Origin: Chryseobacterium oncorhynchi
Lineage (GTDB): Bacteria > Bacteroidota > Bacteroidia > Flavobacteriales > Weeksellaceae
Length of the DNA stretch: 64,000 bases
Direction of reading: 5' to 3'
Assembly (NCBI RefSeq): GCF_002899895.1
Contig: NZ_PPEI02000007.1
Span: forward strand, 124,001-188,000
Shown here: positions 41,411 to 50,479 of the stretch, one piece after another
Position numbering within the stretch: the stretch's first letter is position 1
Layout of the letters: each line of letters starts with the position of its first letter
Position numbers and translations under genes: made by a program
The notes under the pieces: model-generated
The model's input: only the letters and a program-made list of their open reading frames with translations
Databases searched by the model: none
Told to the model about the DNA's origin: nothing

Positions 41411-43342
41411 TTAATCAAGTTGAGTTCCCAGGTATTCCCATTCCTGCAAAGCAGCATCCAGCTCTTCTTTAGCAGTATTATACTTTTCTAAAGTTTCATC
41501 TGAAGGGTTTTCTTTAGCAAAGGAAGCTTCCATTTCTTCAACTTTAGTTTCAAGTTCAGAAATTTTTTCTTCTACTTTCTTGATTTTATTTTGAATATTT
41601 TTCTGCTCCTTACTTACAATATTAGATGCCTGGCTGTTACTCACAACCGGTTTTTCTTCAACTTTTTTAGTCTCTACTTTTACATCTTCCTTATGAAGTT
41701 TAGCTTTTTCTGCAGAAATCTCTCTAATTGTTTCTTTTTGTCTGTATTCAAGATATTCATTAATGTCACCAAGGAATTCTTTCATCTTTCCATCACGGAA
41801 TTCATAGATTTTATCACAAAGTCCCTGTAGGAATTCTCTGTCGTGAGAGATTACGATCAAGGTCCCTTCAAAATTCTGTAAAGCCAACTTAATAATCTCC
41901 TTAGATTGGATATCCAAGTGGTTGGTAGGCTCATCCATAATCAACGTATTGAAAGGACGAAGTAATAGTTTACAAAGGGCCAAACGGTTTCTTTCTCCTC
42001 CGGAAAGTACTTTTGTCTTCTTAGAAACGGCATCTCCCTGAAATAGGAAAGATCCTAATAGATCTCTTACTCTAGGTCTTGTTTCTTCTGTAGCGGCATC
42101 TTCTGCTTCTTCTAAAACAGTTTTGTTAGGTGTTAAAACCTCTTCCTGATTTTGGGCAAAGTAACCGATGTTTACATTATGTCCAAGATTCCAAGAACCT
42201 GAATAATCCTGAATATCACCTGCCAAAATCTTAGCAAGCGTCGTTTTCCCTTGTCCGTTTTGCCCTAAAAGAGCAATTCTATCTCCTCTTTGAACGATGA
42301 AATCTACATCATCAAAAATTTGTTTTTTCCCGTAAGCTTTCCCTAAATGTTCTGCTTCAAAAATAATTTTTCCGGGAACCATAGATTGTACGAAACGAAT
42401 ATTGAATTTTGAAACGTCTTCGTTATCAACTTCGATACGTTCAATTTTGTCTAATTTTTTAATCAATGATTGAGCGAAAGAAGCTTTTGTAGCACTTGCA
42501 CGGAATTTATTGATGTTATCTTCCATCTGCTTGATCTCCGCATCCTGATTCTTTTTAGCCTGAATCAGTTTTTCACGGCGATCTTCTCGCATCACAAGAT
42601 ATTTTGTATAGTTGGCTTTGTAATCGTCAACTTTTTTATTGTTGATATCAAACGTTCTGTTACAAACCGCCGTCATGAATTGTTTATCGTGACTTACGAG
42701 AACAATTGCTCCGGGATAGTCTTTCAAGAAGTTCTCTAACCAGATGATGGATTCCATATCCAAGTGGTTGGTAGGCTCATCGAGAAGCATAATATCATTC
42801 TTTTGAAGAAGTAATTTTGCCAATTCGATTCTCATTCTCCATCCTCCTGAAAATTCATCGGTAATTTTTTGGAAATCATCAGCCTTAAATCCAAGACCAA
42901 ATAATACTTTCTCCATATCGCCTTCAAGATTGTAGGCATCATGGTTCATTAAAAGATCATTCAGTTCGGTCATTTTATTAATCAAATCCGTGTAAGAATC
43001 ACTTTCGTAGTCGGTTCTTACGGTCATTTGATGATTGACTTCCTCTAGCTCATTTTTCCAAGCATTAATTTGCTCAAAAGCCTGCATTGTTTCAGCCCAA
43101 ACCGTTCTTCCTTTTACAAAATCAAGATCCTGTTTTAGAAACCCAATTGTAACGCTTCCCTCAGTCACAACTTCTCCTTCGAAGAAATTGATTTCTTTGG
43201 ACAGCATTTTCAATAAAGTGGATTTTCCCGCACCATTTTTTCCTACGAGACCTACCTTATCATCCTTTTTAATGGTGAAATTTACATTTTGAAATAAATA
43301 ATTTCCTGAATGGTGTAATCCTAAACCTTGAACCGAAAGCAT
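41411..43342 (-). CDS. ABC-F family ATPase (Uup/EttA-like)
   Basis: This 643-residue soluble protein has two ABC ATPase domains and no membrane segment. Walker A motifs are GKNGAGKSTLL and GQNGQGKTTLAK, signatures FSGGWRMRIELA and LSGGERNRLAL, and Walker B MLLDEPTNHLD and LIMDEPTNHLD. The linker between the domains is rich in charged helix (residues about 240-300), and the C-terminus is a coiled coil (KIKKVEEKISELETKVEEM) as in Uup. ABC-F proteins act on ribosomes in translation, and some give antibiotic protection. Which type this is cannot be told. Confidence 0.92.
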   Translation of the reverse strand: MLSVQGLGLHHSGNYLFQNVNFTIKKDDKVGLVGKNGAGKSTLLKMLSKEINFFEGEVVTEGSVTIGFLKQDLDFVKGRTVWAETMQAFEQINAWKNELEEVNHQMTVRTDYESDSYTDLINKMTELNDLLMNHDAYNLEGDMEKVLFGLGFKADDFQKITDEFSGGWRMRIELAKLLLQKNDIMLLDEPTNHLDMESIIWLENFLKDYPGAIVLVSHDKQFMTAVCNRTFDINNKKVDDYKANYTKYLVMREDRREKLIQAKKNQDAEIKQMEDNINKFRASATKASFAQSLIKKLDKIERIEVDNEDVSKFNIRFVQSMVPGKIIFEAEHLGKAYGKKQIFDDVDFIVQRGDRIALLGQNGQGKTTLAKILAGDIQDYSGSWNLGHNVNIGYFAQNQEEVLTPNKTVLEEAEDAATEETRPRVRDLLGSFLFQGDAVSKKTKVLSGGERNRLALCKLLLRPFNTLIMDEPTNHLDIQSKEIIKLALQNFEGTLIVISHDREFLQGLCDKIYEFRDGKMKEFLGDINEYLEYRQKETIREISAEKAKLHKEDVKVETKKVEEKPVVSNSQASNIVSKEQKNIQNKIKKVEEKISELETKVEEMEASFAKENPSDETLEKYNTAKEELDAALQEWEYLGTQLD

Positions 43343-43471
43343 TTTTTAAATTAATGGTTAATAATGAATGATGAATTTTCGAGCGCAAAAATACGGAAAA
43401 AGAAATGAATAGCCCAGAAATAAAAAATTGAGAGCTTTAATCACATCTTTATACTCTTTCTAAAAACAAAA

Positions 43472-43493
43472 GGGACACCTTATCTGATGTCCC
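43472..43493 (-). terminator. Terminator of the DUF2235 gene
   Basis: GGGACA (43472-43477) pairs with TGTCCC (43488-43493), followed on the minus strand by TTTTGTTTTT. Confidence 0.75.
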
Positions 43494-43529
43494 CAATAAC
43501 CTAAATTTAAAACTGAGAAGTACTAATTG

Positions 43530-44951
43530 CTAATGGTTAATTTCATTTAATATTCTTATTGCAGGAGCTTTTACAATGGAACGAACCCAAATATCATTAT
43601 TGGGAACACTTGTTCCGTATAGAAAATCTGCCACAAAATTATCTTCAGGCAAGTGAAGTTCAACAGAAAGCCTTGTCTGGCTGTTCGGATCTACTGTGGT
43701 ACTGCTTGAAACATTCAATCCGTTATTGAGAAGTTCAACATTAATTTCATATTCCGACTGTCCCGACTGATTATTGCTATACAGTCCAAAATTGGCTGAA
43801 ATATGAGTATAGTCTGCCAATCCATAATAATTGTATATTGGTTTTCTATCTAATGAAATATCTTTCATGTAAGTCCCCAATTCTTTATAAAAACTTTCAA
43901 GCAAGGGGTGTCTGTTATAATCTACTTCAAAATACATTTCCAGATTAAAAACAGATGCTATTCTATTGGTTTCTTCAAGCATAAGCTTTCCATACACTTT
44001 TGAAAGTTCGTTGTAGACTTTATCTCTGCAAACATACGCCTGAGATAAAATATTTCTTTCTTCAATTCTATACTCTGAAAGTAAAGCATTCCATATTTTG
44101 TGACCTCCGGCATCAGTTTTTGCATTTCTGATGTCTTCAACATAGACTTTCAGCTGATCAATATTTAAAAAATCCGTAGAAATATATACTGATTGCGGTC
44201 CTTCCAAATACCCTCCTCCAACGTCTGCATGGGCTCCGGGAACAAAAATTTCTTTCCAAACTGATGAATATCCTTCTATTCTTTGATCCCGCATCGCTCT
44301 TGAGTCACAAAAAAAGCCTGTCAACGGAAAGAAAAATCGACTTTCGTTCACAGCACAGAAGTGAAGTGCATTTTCTACCCGATGAGAAAGACTCAGATCG
44401 TAAGTATTAAAGGGCTTAGATTCTACAGCATCAAAAATCCCCATGAACTTTATCTTAATATTCCCATGGAAATAATGAGATAGGAATTGATTACAAAAAG
44501 TTCTTGCCAGCATTCCTCCTCTCCCGAATCCGTATAAATAAAAGTGATATTCACAACCCACTTCTTTGATTATATTCTGTACAAAATCATGAGCTTTCTG
44601 AAGTTTATCATCAGAAGAATACCCATTTCCATAGGGCGGGTTGGCACATGTTGCCATTGCAAAATTGCTATCTTCTTTTCCTGTTACGGTTCCTATTCCT
44701 TCAATATATATTTTCTCATATCCGTTAAATGATCTGTATAATTTATAGATATTGGTAAATGCACCATGATAGCTTTCATTATTGTTCAATGGTTTATCGG
44801 ATGAAAGAGCATTTACTCCGTTGTTTCCTGTACCGTCAAAAAAAATTCCGACGGAAATCACTCTACTGCCATTCATTATTTTAATAATTTTTAATACAGA
44901 TCCTGTCTGTACATTTATGTTTTTTTTACTTAAAATCCCTAAAAGAGACAT
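43530..44951 (-). CDS. DUF2235 (Tle1-like) alpha/beta-hydrolase-fold protein with Ser-to-Gly nucleophile change
   Basis: This 473-residue protein has the DUF2235 fold of T6SS phospholipase effectors: VGIFFDGTGNN (about 34-44), the nucleophile elbow YLYGFGRGGMLAR (138-150), FMGIFDAVES (Asp174) and VPGAHADVGGGY (His241). In active members the elbow reads GFSRG; here residue 143 is Gly (codon GGG), while the Asp and His remain. No T6SS structural gene is nearby and no signal peptide is seen. It may be an inactive or repurposed family member. The start could also be the ATG at 44876 (MNGSRVISVG). Confidence 0.78.
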   Translation of the reverse strand: MSLLGILSKKNINVQTGSVLKIIKIMNGSRVISVGIFFDGTGNNGVNALSSDKPLNNNESYHGAFTNIYKLYRSFNGYEKIYIEGIGTVTGKEDSNFAMATCANPPYGNGYSSDDKLQKAHDFVQNIIKEVGCEYHFYLYGFGRGGMLARTFCNQFLSHYFHGNIKIKFMGIFDAVESKPFNTYDLSLSHRVENALHFCAVNESRFFFPLTGFFCDSRAMRDQRIEGYSSVWKEIFVPGAHADVGGGYLEGPQSVYISTDFLNIDQLKVYVEDIRNAKTDAGGHKIWNALLSEYRIEERNILSQAYVCRDKVYNELSKVYGKLMLEETNRIASVFNLEMYFEVDYNRHPLLESFYKELGTYMKDISLDRKPIYNYYGLADYTHISANFGLYSNNQSGQSEYEINVELLNNGLNVSSSTTVDPNSQTRLSVELHLPEDNFVADFLYGTSVPNNDIWVRSIVKAPAIRILNEINH

Positions 44952-45007
44952 TTCAAAATAACGGAAGAAAGATGGGGTAAGCTAGAGTGAAAACTACTAA
45001 ATAAAAA

Positions 45008-45027
45008 ATTCCGTATTTCTACGGAAT
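45008..45027 (-). terminator. Terminator of the response-regulator operon
   Basis: ATTCCGTA (45008-45015), loop TTTC and TACGGAAT (45020-45027) form a perfect stem immediately downstream of the regulator stop. The A-run gives the minus-strand T-run. Confidence 0.8.
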
Positions 45028-45031
45028 GAGG

Positions 45032-45709
45032 TTATATTTTTTCAAGAGAGTAAATATTGTTTACAATGGCGTAGATTACGATTCCCACTGTGTTTTTGGC
45101 TCCAATTTTTTCGAGGATACGCTGTCTGTGACTTTCCACAGTTCTTGGGCTTATAAAGAGTTTTTCGCCTATTTCATTATTGGTGAATTCCTGACAGATC
45201 AGTTTTACAACATCTTTTTCTCTTTCAGACAGTTCATCTTCTGTTTCAAAAAGCGAATTTTTCTTGGCAGTACTGTTCATATAGGTAAACAGCATCTGAT
45301 GATCTTCAGCAGTAAAGAAAACTCCATTTTTATGAACCATCGTTATGGCATCTATAAATGTTTTCTTATTTGAATTTTTGGGAAGGAAAGCAGAAACTCC
45401 TAACTTCACCATATACCCCAGAATGGAGGTTTTGTAATGGGATGAGAGAATAATAATTTTAAGATCCGGATATTTTTCCTTGAGGATTTCCACCAGCTCA
45501 AATCCGTTCATGGGCTTCATCTGAACATCTACGAGGGCAATATCAGGAAATTCTGATGCAGAAAGTTTTCCCAGATCTTCTATAAAATCGGGACCATTAT
45601 CGGCGGTAAGACCAACGGATATATTTTTTTCATTAGACAAAAGCATTTTTACCCCTTCAAGGATCAGCTGTTCATCATCAATCAGTGCTATTTTGATTTG
45701 GGAACTCAT
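45032..45709 (-). CDS. NarL/LuxR-family response regulator
   Basis: This 225-residue protein has a receiver domain with the acidic pair DDE (11-13) and phospho-acceptor Asp61 (ALVDVQMKPMNG), and a C-terminal LuxR-type helix-turn-helix: LSEREKDVVKLICQEFTNN then EIGEKLFISPRTVESHRQRI. Its start overlaps the end of the histidine kinase gene by 32 bases, so it is the cognate partner. Target genes are unknown. Confidence 0.93.
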   Translation of the reverse strand: MSSQIKIALIDDEQLILEGVKMLLSNEKNISVGLTADNGPDFIEDLGKLSASEFPDIALVDVQMKPMNGFELVEILKEKYPDLKIIILSSHYKTSILGYMVKLGVSAFLPKNSNKKTFIDAITMVHKNGVFFTAEDHQMLFTYMNSTAKKNSLFETEDELSEREKDVVKLICQEFTNNEIGEKLFISPRTVESHRQRILEKIGAKNTVGIVIYAIVNNIYSLEKI

Positions 45710-46442
45710 GATATTTTGGAATTTTTACAATTAAACGACTTCCTTTATTTAAAAAAGTTTTTTTCCATTTGTGAACGGCATTCATAGACTGGATTCTGGA
45801 TTCAATATTCTTGATTCCCATTCCCTTTTTCACCTCTTCATATTCAAATCCCTGCCCATTATCTGAAATAATAACAGCCATATTTTGCGGATAATCTTTG
45901 ATGTAAATCCACAGGTCTGTAGCATCAGAATGCTTAATTACATTGGTGGTGAATTCCTGAATAATCCTGTACAACTGTACTTCTACAAAAAGATCTTTCT
46001 TTTCGTATCCCGGCATTACCTGCAGGGAAATATTAATTTTATGAGAAAGATTGGCAATCAGTTCTTCTGCATATAAAACCAGTCCTACTGATTCAAGATT
46101 AACAGGATATAGTGAATGAGAAATACTTCTGGCAGCATCAATCAGGGAAGACATTTGACCATAAATATTTTTTTTTATCACCTCATCACCCTGGGTATCA
46201 AGGTTATTAAGCCATAAGGAAAGGATATTGAGCCTGTTTCCAATATCATCATGAATCATGACTGCAATTCTTTTTCTTTCTTCTTCCTGGGCTTTAATAT
46301 TCTCCAGTACCAATTTCTTCTGATGAAGAACTTCAGCCTCATGCTGGGTATTTTTTTCTTTAATAATCCTGCTGATAAAAGCTCTGTAAGCCAGCATAAT
46401 AAAAGACACTATAATTGCTATGGTAACAATTATAAGGATCAA
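45678..46442 (-). CDS. NarL-type sensor histidine kinase
   Basis: This 254-residue kinase has one N-terminal membrane helix (ILIIVTIAIIVSFIMLAY), a dimerisation/phospho-acceptor helix with His64 in RKRIAVMIHDDIGNRL (HisKA_3 type), and an HATPase domain with VIKHSDATDLW (N box) and ISDNGQGFEYEEVKKGMGI (G boxes). It has no separate sensory domain, so sensing may depend on the membrane protein encoded 17 bp upstream. It overlaps the response regulator gene. Confidence 0.92.
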   Translation of the reverse strand: MILIIVTIAIIVSFIMLAYRAFISRIIKEKNTQHEAEVLHQKKLVLENIKAQEEERKRIAVMIHDDIGNRLNILSLWLNNLDTQGDEVIKKNIYGQMSSLIDAARSISHSLYPVNLESVGLVLYAEELIANLSHKINISLQVMPGYEKKDLFVEVQLYRIIQEFTTNVIKHSDATDLWIYIKDYPQNMAVIISDNGQGFEYEEVKKGMGIKNIESRIQSMNAVHKWKKTFLNKGSRLIVKIPKYHEFPNQNSTD

Positions 46443-46459
46443 CAGGTTAATATTTAAGG

Positions 46460-47083
46460 TTACTTCTTTAATTTGATGAATGTATATAAAAGTGAACAGT
46501 ACAAAATACTGGATAGGATATTATTGGTGCTAAAAAGGATATAATAATCGTTTTCTGAAAGATTAGCGATCTGATGCTGAACAATAAAAATAAATACAGA
46601 CACTGAATAGTAGAAAAATATACTGGCATCCACAAAAAGGAACCGGTTCTGGGCGGTTCCGCTTTTAATCTCACCAATCAGGGTAAATCCTGAAAGACAA
46701 ATAATGATAATATTGGAAACCACTTTAGCAATATCTGCATTCGCAGGATAATCGAAGCCGTATTTTGAAATCATAAACCCAACAGCCAGTGTTCCTACCA
46801 GAGCCAGAAGGTATTTTGGCCAATCTAATTTTCTTATGAATAAACTTGTCAGTAAGAAAAACTCTCCGGCTATATAAAACGGATAAAGAAATGATGTATC
46901 ATTAAGCTTGAAAACATACGGCAACACAAGATTCAGCAGTTCAATAAAAAAAAGGAAAGCAATACAATGAAAATATTGCTTTTCCTTATGATTTAATATG
47001 CGGTATTTAACAGCTCCCAACAGTATTACAGCCAGAAGCAACCCGTAGTTGAGGAATAAAATCGTCTTATAAAGATCTGCCAT
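46460..47083 (-). CDS. Multi-pass membrane protein linked to the two-component system
   Basis: This 207-residue protein has about seven hydrophobic segments and short loops and starts MADLYKTILFLNYGLLLAVILL. It is not similar to anything I recognise by motif. Its position as the first gene of an operon with a sensor-poor histidine kinase suggests it is the sensing or signal-coupling membrane module, in effect a split 7TM-histidine kinase. That role is inferred from context only. Confidence 0.65.
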   Translation of the reverse strand: MADLYKTILFLNYGLLLAVILLGAVKYRILNHKEKQYFHCIAFLFFIELLNLVLPYVFKLNDTSFLYPFYIAGEFFLLTSLFIRKLDWPKYLLALVGTLAVGFMISKYGFDYPANADIAKVVSNIIIICLSGFTLIGEIKSGTAQNRFLFVDASIFFYYSVSVFIFIVQHQIANLSENDYYILFSTNNILSSILYCSLLYTFIKLKK

Positions 47084-47099
47084 TCCTTTCTATATTATT

Positions 47100-47876
47100 T
47101 TAAAATTCGCATCCTACATCCGGTATACGGCAAATAGGCGGACATGGTTTTGCCCAATCGTATGTATTGGTAGTCATTTGTACACGTTCTGAATTTTGAA
47201 GGCTTTCATGGAAAGATATAAAGATAAGCGTTGTTAACATTTTTCCATAAATATCATTGTACTTAAGCCCAAAAGAACATGTAATTTTTGACAGGCCATC
47301 ATCTGACAGGCATAAATCTGCTGTAGGAACATAGAATTTCCTAAAAATTCCTTCTCCCTCAGATTCTTTACATTCTTTGTAAATCCAATCCATTCCTGAA
47401 TCTCTCCAGCTTTCAATGGCTTCTACCGCCTTATCTTGCTCAAGAATAGGTTTATTGGATACAGGGAATGCCATATCTGAGTTTTTCTCTATTTTCTCAA
47501 AACCTTTGGAAAGAACGGTATTTTTAACAATCGTATATTCCTGAACTTCCTGAAGTTTCAAATCATGGGTCAGTTCAATAAGATAACTGCATGGATATTC
47601 CTTTTCTTCAATTCTTTTCCCATCATCATTCATAGGATAAAGGATCAAAATCAGTTTCTTTTCATAAATACCTATTGCTGCACAAAATTCAGGATAGTTC
47701 TTGTAATTTCTCATCCAATTAAGCTGACCGTCAGAGATATTAAAAACATAGTTTGCAGGAATTAAATCTTTTATTCTAAGAAAATTAGAACAGCACTTGT
47801 TCCATTCATCGGTAGCAGTTCTGCACCCGTCTACAGAAAGCATGAAATCTACAATGTTTAATGTTGTCATAAGCAT
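47100..47876 (-). CDS. Hypothetical protein
   Basis: This is a protein of about 258 residues from the chosen ATG at 47876, with no signal peptide or membrane helix. It is Cys-rich for a cytosolic protein (GCRTATDEWNKCCSNFL near the start, WAKPCPPICRIPDVGCEF at the end). I do not recognise a family. The frame extends 15 codons further upstream, but that part contains an inverted repeat and is probably untranslated. It lies 16 bp upstream of the membrane protein/kinase/regulator operon and could belong to it. Confidence 0.55.
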   Translation of the reverse strand: MLMTTLNIVDFMLSVDGCRTATDEWNKCCSNFLRIKDLIPANYVFNISDGQLNWMRNYKNYPEFCAAIGIYEKKLILILYPMNDDGKRIEEKEYPCSYLIELTHDLKLQEVQEYTIVKNTVLSKGFEKIEKNSDMAFPVSNKPILEQDKAVEAIESWRDSGMDWIYKECKESEGEGIFRKFYVPTADLCLSDDGLSKITCSFGLKYNDIYGKMLTTLIFISFHESLQNSERVQMTTNTYDWAKPCPPICRIPDVGCEF

Positions 47877-47885
47877 GGTTTTTAG

Positions 47886-47903
47886 TTGTATAAAATTATA
47901 CAA
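47886..47903. promoter_or_regulatory. 8-bp inverted repeat before the Cys-rich hypothetical gene
   Basis: TTGTATAA (47886-47893), two-base spacer and TTATACAA (47896-47903) form a near-perfect palindrome 10 bases upstream of the ATG at 47876. It is a possible operator. Confidence 0.35.
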
Positions 47904-47933
47904 ACTAAACATGCTATGCAAGTAGGAATTTAA

Positions 47934-48554
47934 CTAATAATTTTTCACCGTAATATGATAACAGCTTTGTTGTTTTTCTTTTATGTAATAAATTCTACCA
48001 GCATTTGCATAATGCTTTAAAACTTTCTCCAACGCCACTTCCATTTTCGGATTGTACTTGAGAATATTATTGAACCTTACATAAGAAATATCGAAGGAGT
48101 TGCCATAATTATGAGAACTAATCCCTAGCGAGGCGTTGGAATTTACTTTTCTTAGTCTGCATTGGTCCTCCAGTGTTCTTGTAATGGATGAAACAGTAAA
48201 TGTTCCACCTTTTGTAGCTTTACTGAATTTAGCCCCCATATTCTCCAGGGTAGTTTTTGCTTTGGAAACCATATATCCTTTACTATAATCAAGCTTTTGA
48301 ACATTATATCCTTTTCCTGATTTCTTTATTTTATGAAATTTCCCTTTACTGATGTATTTCTGTACTGTTTTAGAATCTTTGAGTAATTGGACACCAAAAC
48401 TCTTCGAAGCATCCAAATGGGGTTTGTAAAGTGCAGTAGGCTCCACTTTCAGAACAGTCGTAAGATCATAGCAGGGAAGAGCTTTTTTGGCTGCCTGCGA
48501 ATAATGTAAACTATAAATAAAAGGTACGAAGACCACACAAAGAAACTTTCTCAT
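47934..48554 (-). CDS. Secreted DUF5715/M15-like peptidase
   Basis: This 206-residue exported protein has the signal peptide MRKFLCVVFVPFIYSLHYSQ. The C-terminal half holds SSITRTLEDQCRLRK and the metal motif SSHNYGNSFDISYV (S-x-H-x2-G-x3-D), with a final His in CYHITVKNY, the ligand set of M15 D-Ala-D-Ala carboxypeptidase-like enzymes. It likely cuts peptidoglycan peptides in the periplasm. The frame is open to 48647, but the signal peptide fixes the start at 48554. It is transcribed toward the Cys-rich hypothetical gene. Confidence 0.75.
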   Translation of the reverse strand: MRKFLCVVFVPFIYSLHYSQAAKKALPCYDLTTVLKVEPTALYKPHLDASKSFGVQLLKDSKTVQKYISKGKFHKIKKSGKGYNVQKLDYSKGYMVSKAKTTLENMGAKFSKATKGGTFTVSSITRTLEDQCRLRKVNSNASLGISSHNYGNSFDISYVRFNNILKYNPKMEVALEKVLKHYANAGRIYYIKEKQQSCYHITVKNY

Positions 48555-48739
48555 TAACCACCGCTTTAAATTACTAACAAAAGATAAATCGTTTATGTTA
48601 TATCTTTCAACTATGACTCTAATAGTATTCAAATAAATCCCAAACAAACTTTAAACCAAATTATTGAATTTATAATTTTTGTTCTCTTATTTTTGAAATA
48701 TTTTTTCAGTTTTAACTTTTTATTTTAAGATATAAATTC

Positions 48740-48747
48740 TACATTTG
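48740..48747 (+). promoter_or_regulatory. aqpZ: Candidate -7 box of aqpZ
   Basis: TACATTTG is an exact TAnnTTTG match, 25 bases before the ATG at 48772. Confidence 0.45.
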
Positions 48748-48771
48748 AGATACATTTTTAAAATAAACAAC

Positions 48772-49488
48772 ATGATAAAAAAACTTTTTGCTGAATTTTT
48801 CGGCACATTTTGGCTTGTTTTCGGAGGTTGTGGAAGCGCTGTCTTCGCAGCTGGCGTTCCCGACATAGGTATTGGGCTTTTAGGGGTTGCACTAGCCTTT
48901 GGTCTTACAGTTCTTACAATGGCTTACGCTGTAGGTCATATCTCCGGAGGTCATTTTAATCCGGCTGTTTCCTTTGGACTTTTAGCGGGCGGAAGATTTT
49001 CTGCAAAAGATCTTGTTCCTTACATTGTAGCGCAGTGTTTAGGAGCTATTGTTGCAGCAGGATGCTTATACACAATCCTAAACGGAGCCGGAGTAGTAGA
49101 TTTTTCTAAACCCGGGGCGTTTGCCACAAACTTCTACGGAGAGGCAGTTTATAATGGAAAAGCATTCAGTATGGGAGCTGCATTTCTTGCAGAATTCTTA
49201 TTAACAGCGTTTTTCCTTATTGTAATTATGGGAGCAACGGATAAATGGGCTAATGGTAAGTTTGCAGGAATAGCAATTGGTCTTGCGCTTACTTTAATTC
49301 ACCTTATCTCTATTCCAATTACCAATACTTCCGTAAACCCCGCAAGATCTCTTTCTCAGGCTGTTTTTACAGGAGGACTTGCTATGTCACAACTTTGGTT
49401 GTTCTGGGTAGCTCCAATTTTGGGAGGAATTGTAGGTGGATTAATCTACAAGTTCTTGCTACAGAGAGAAACAGAAGAAGTAGTATAA
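48772..49488 (+). CDS. aqpZ: Aquaporin Z
   Basis: This water channel has about 238 residues, six membrane helices and both half-helix NPA motifs: [11 protein letters not shown] and [15 protein letters not shown]. The start [24 protein letters not shown] is the classic AqpZ N-terminus, so the ATG at 48772 is used. The residues around the second NPA and the selectivity filter look like the water-specific rather than glycerol branch. It is a single-gene unit between a promoter box and a bidirectional terminator. Confidence 0.95.
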   Translation: MIKKLFAEFFGTFWLVFGGCGSAVFAAGVPDIGIGLLGVALAFGLTVLTMAYAVGHISGGHFNPAVSFGLLAGGRFSAKDLVPYIVAQCLGAIVAAGCLYTILNGAGVVDFSKPGAFATNFYGEAVYNGKAFSMGAAFLAEFLLTAFFLIVIMGATDKWANGKFAGIAIGLALTLIHLISIPITNTSVNPARSLSQAVFTGGLAMSQLWLFWVAPILGGIVGGLIYKFLLQRETEEVV

Positions 49489-49515
49489 ATAGAAGCTTTA
49501 TTCTAACTAATAAAA

Positions 49516-49547
49516 AAATAAACTATCTCAAACGAGATAGTTTATTT
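49516..49547. terminator. Bidirectional terminator after aqpZ
   Basis: TAAACTATCTC (49519-49529) pairs with GAGATAGTTTA (49534-49544), flanked by A-run and T-run. It separates aqpZ from the convergent beta-lactamase gene. Confidence 0.9.
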
Positions 49548-49584
49548 TTTTTCATAACATCAAAAAGCATTTAGAAAAAGTTAT

Positions 49585-50442
49585 CTATTTCAGAATGTTA
49601 AGATCTTTGAAAATAGTTTTCGTGATTTGTTTTCTGCAAGCTCCAAAATTAGGATTCTTTATCTGCCTATCCTGAAGAAGTCTGGTAGCAAAAAAATAAA
49701 TTCCTTGCTTATTTTCTATACTCCCTACCCACCAACCGGTGTTTATTCCATTATCTCTTGTCCAGCCTGTTTTTGATCGGATCGTAAAGTCTTCAGTTTT
49801 TTCAGAGATCATTACACTTTTTACTATTTCCATATTTCTTTTTGAAAAAGGAAGATCTTCTGTATATAGATTTTTTATAAATTCTACCTGATTAAGTGGT
49901 GAAATTCCAAAGTTTCCAAAGTTCCAAAAATCAGCGTCCGTCTGTGAAAGATTAAGATTTCCATAATGGGAACGTATTAAATATTTTTTATAATTTGTTT
50001 TGCCTATTTTCTTCGCCAACTCTACGAATACCCAACCTGCAGACACCTCAAATGCTTCTTTTACGGTCATGTCATGATAAATATCGGGTCTGAAACCATA
50101 TTTTACAGTATCTGTTTTTCCCGGCCACTTTACCACTTCATATTCATCTTGAATACTTCTTGTTTCTAAAGCAATCAGCAGATTAATGATTTTGAAAGTT
50201 GAGGCAGGCAATGTTTCTTTTTTTGAATCAATAGTATCAGACAGAATCCAATTCTTTTTGCTGTTATCGTATATTACTACAGATCCATTTACGTGGCATT
50301 CATTAAAATACTTTTTGAAATCATTTCTGATCACAATATTCTTTTGATTAAAATTTTCTGAATCTTTTAGAGAGCTATTTACAGAACAGGAAACTGTCAA
50401 TATGACAAAACAAACGCATTGAATAATCTGTAGTAATTTCAT
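49585..50442 (-). CDS. Class D beta-lactamase (OXA-type), lipoprotein
   Basis: This 285-residue serine beta-lactamase has a lipobox (ILTVSC, Cys19). Active-site elements are present: PASTFK (Ser81, Lys84), the second motif SAGWV (134-138, where SxV is usual), YGN (160-162), the omega-loop region DADFWNFG (Trp173) and KTG (224-226). It should hydrolyse penicillin-type drugs, and spectrum cannot be predicted. The replacement of Val by Gly in SxV is unusual. There is no integron or IS nearby and composition matches the chromosome, so it looks intrinsic. Confidence 0.88.
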   Translation of the reverse strand: MKLLQIIQCVCFVILTVSCSVNSSLKDSENFNQKNIVIRNDFKKYFNECHVNGSVVIYDNSKKNWILSDTIDSKKETLPASTFKIINLLIALETRSIQDEYEVVKWPGKTDTVKYGFRPDIYHDMTVKEAFEVSAGWVFVELAKKIGKTNYKKYLIRSHYGNLNLSQTDADFWNFGNFGISPLNQVEFIKNLYTEDLPFSKRNMEIVKSVMISEKTEDFTIRSKTGWTRDNGINTGWWVGSIENKQGIYFFATRLLQDRQIKNPNFGACRKQITKTIFKDLNILK

Positions 50443-50479
50443 GTTTTTTAGCTAGGTTTAGGTTTTATTAGATTTAATC

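Noticed and set aside
45026-45373. A 115-codon plus-strand frame opposite the response regulator
   Set aside because: It is the reverse-complement shadow of the receiver and HTH coding sequence.
49585-50442. Recent acquisition of the beta-lactamase
   Set aside because: There are no IS, integron or attC-like sequences around it and the base composition matches its neighbours.
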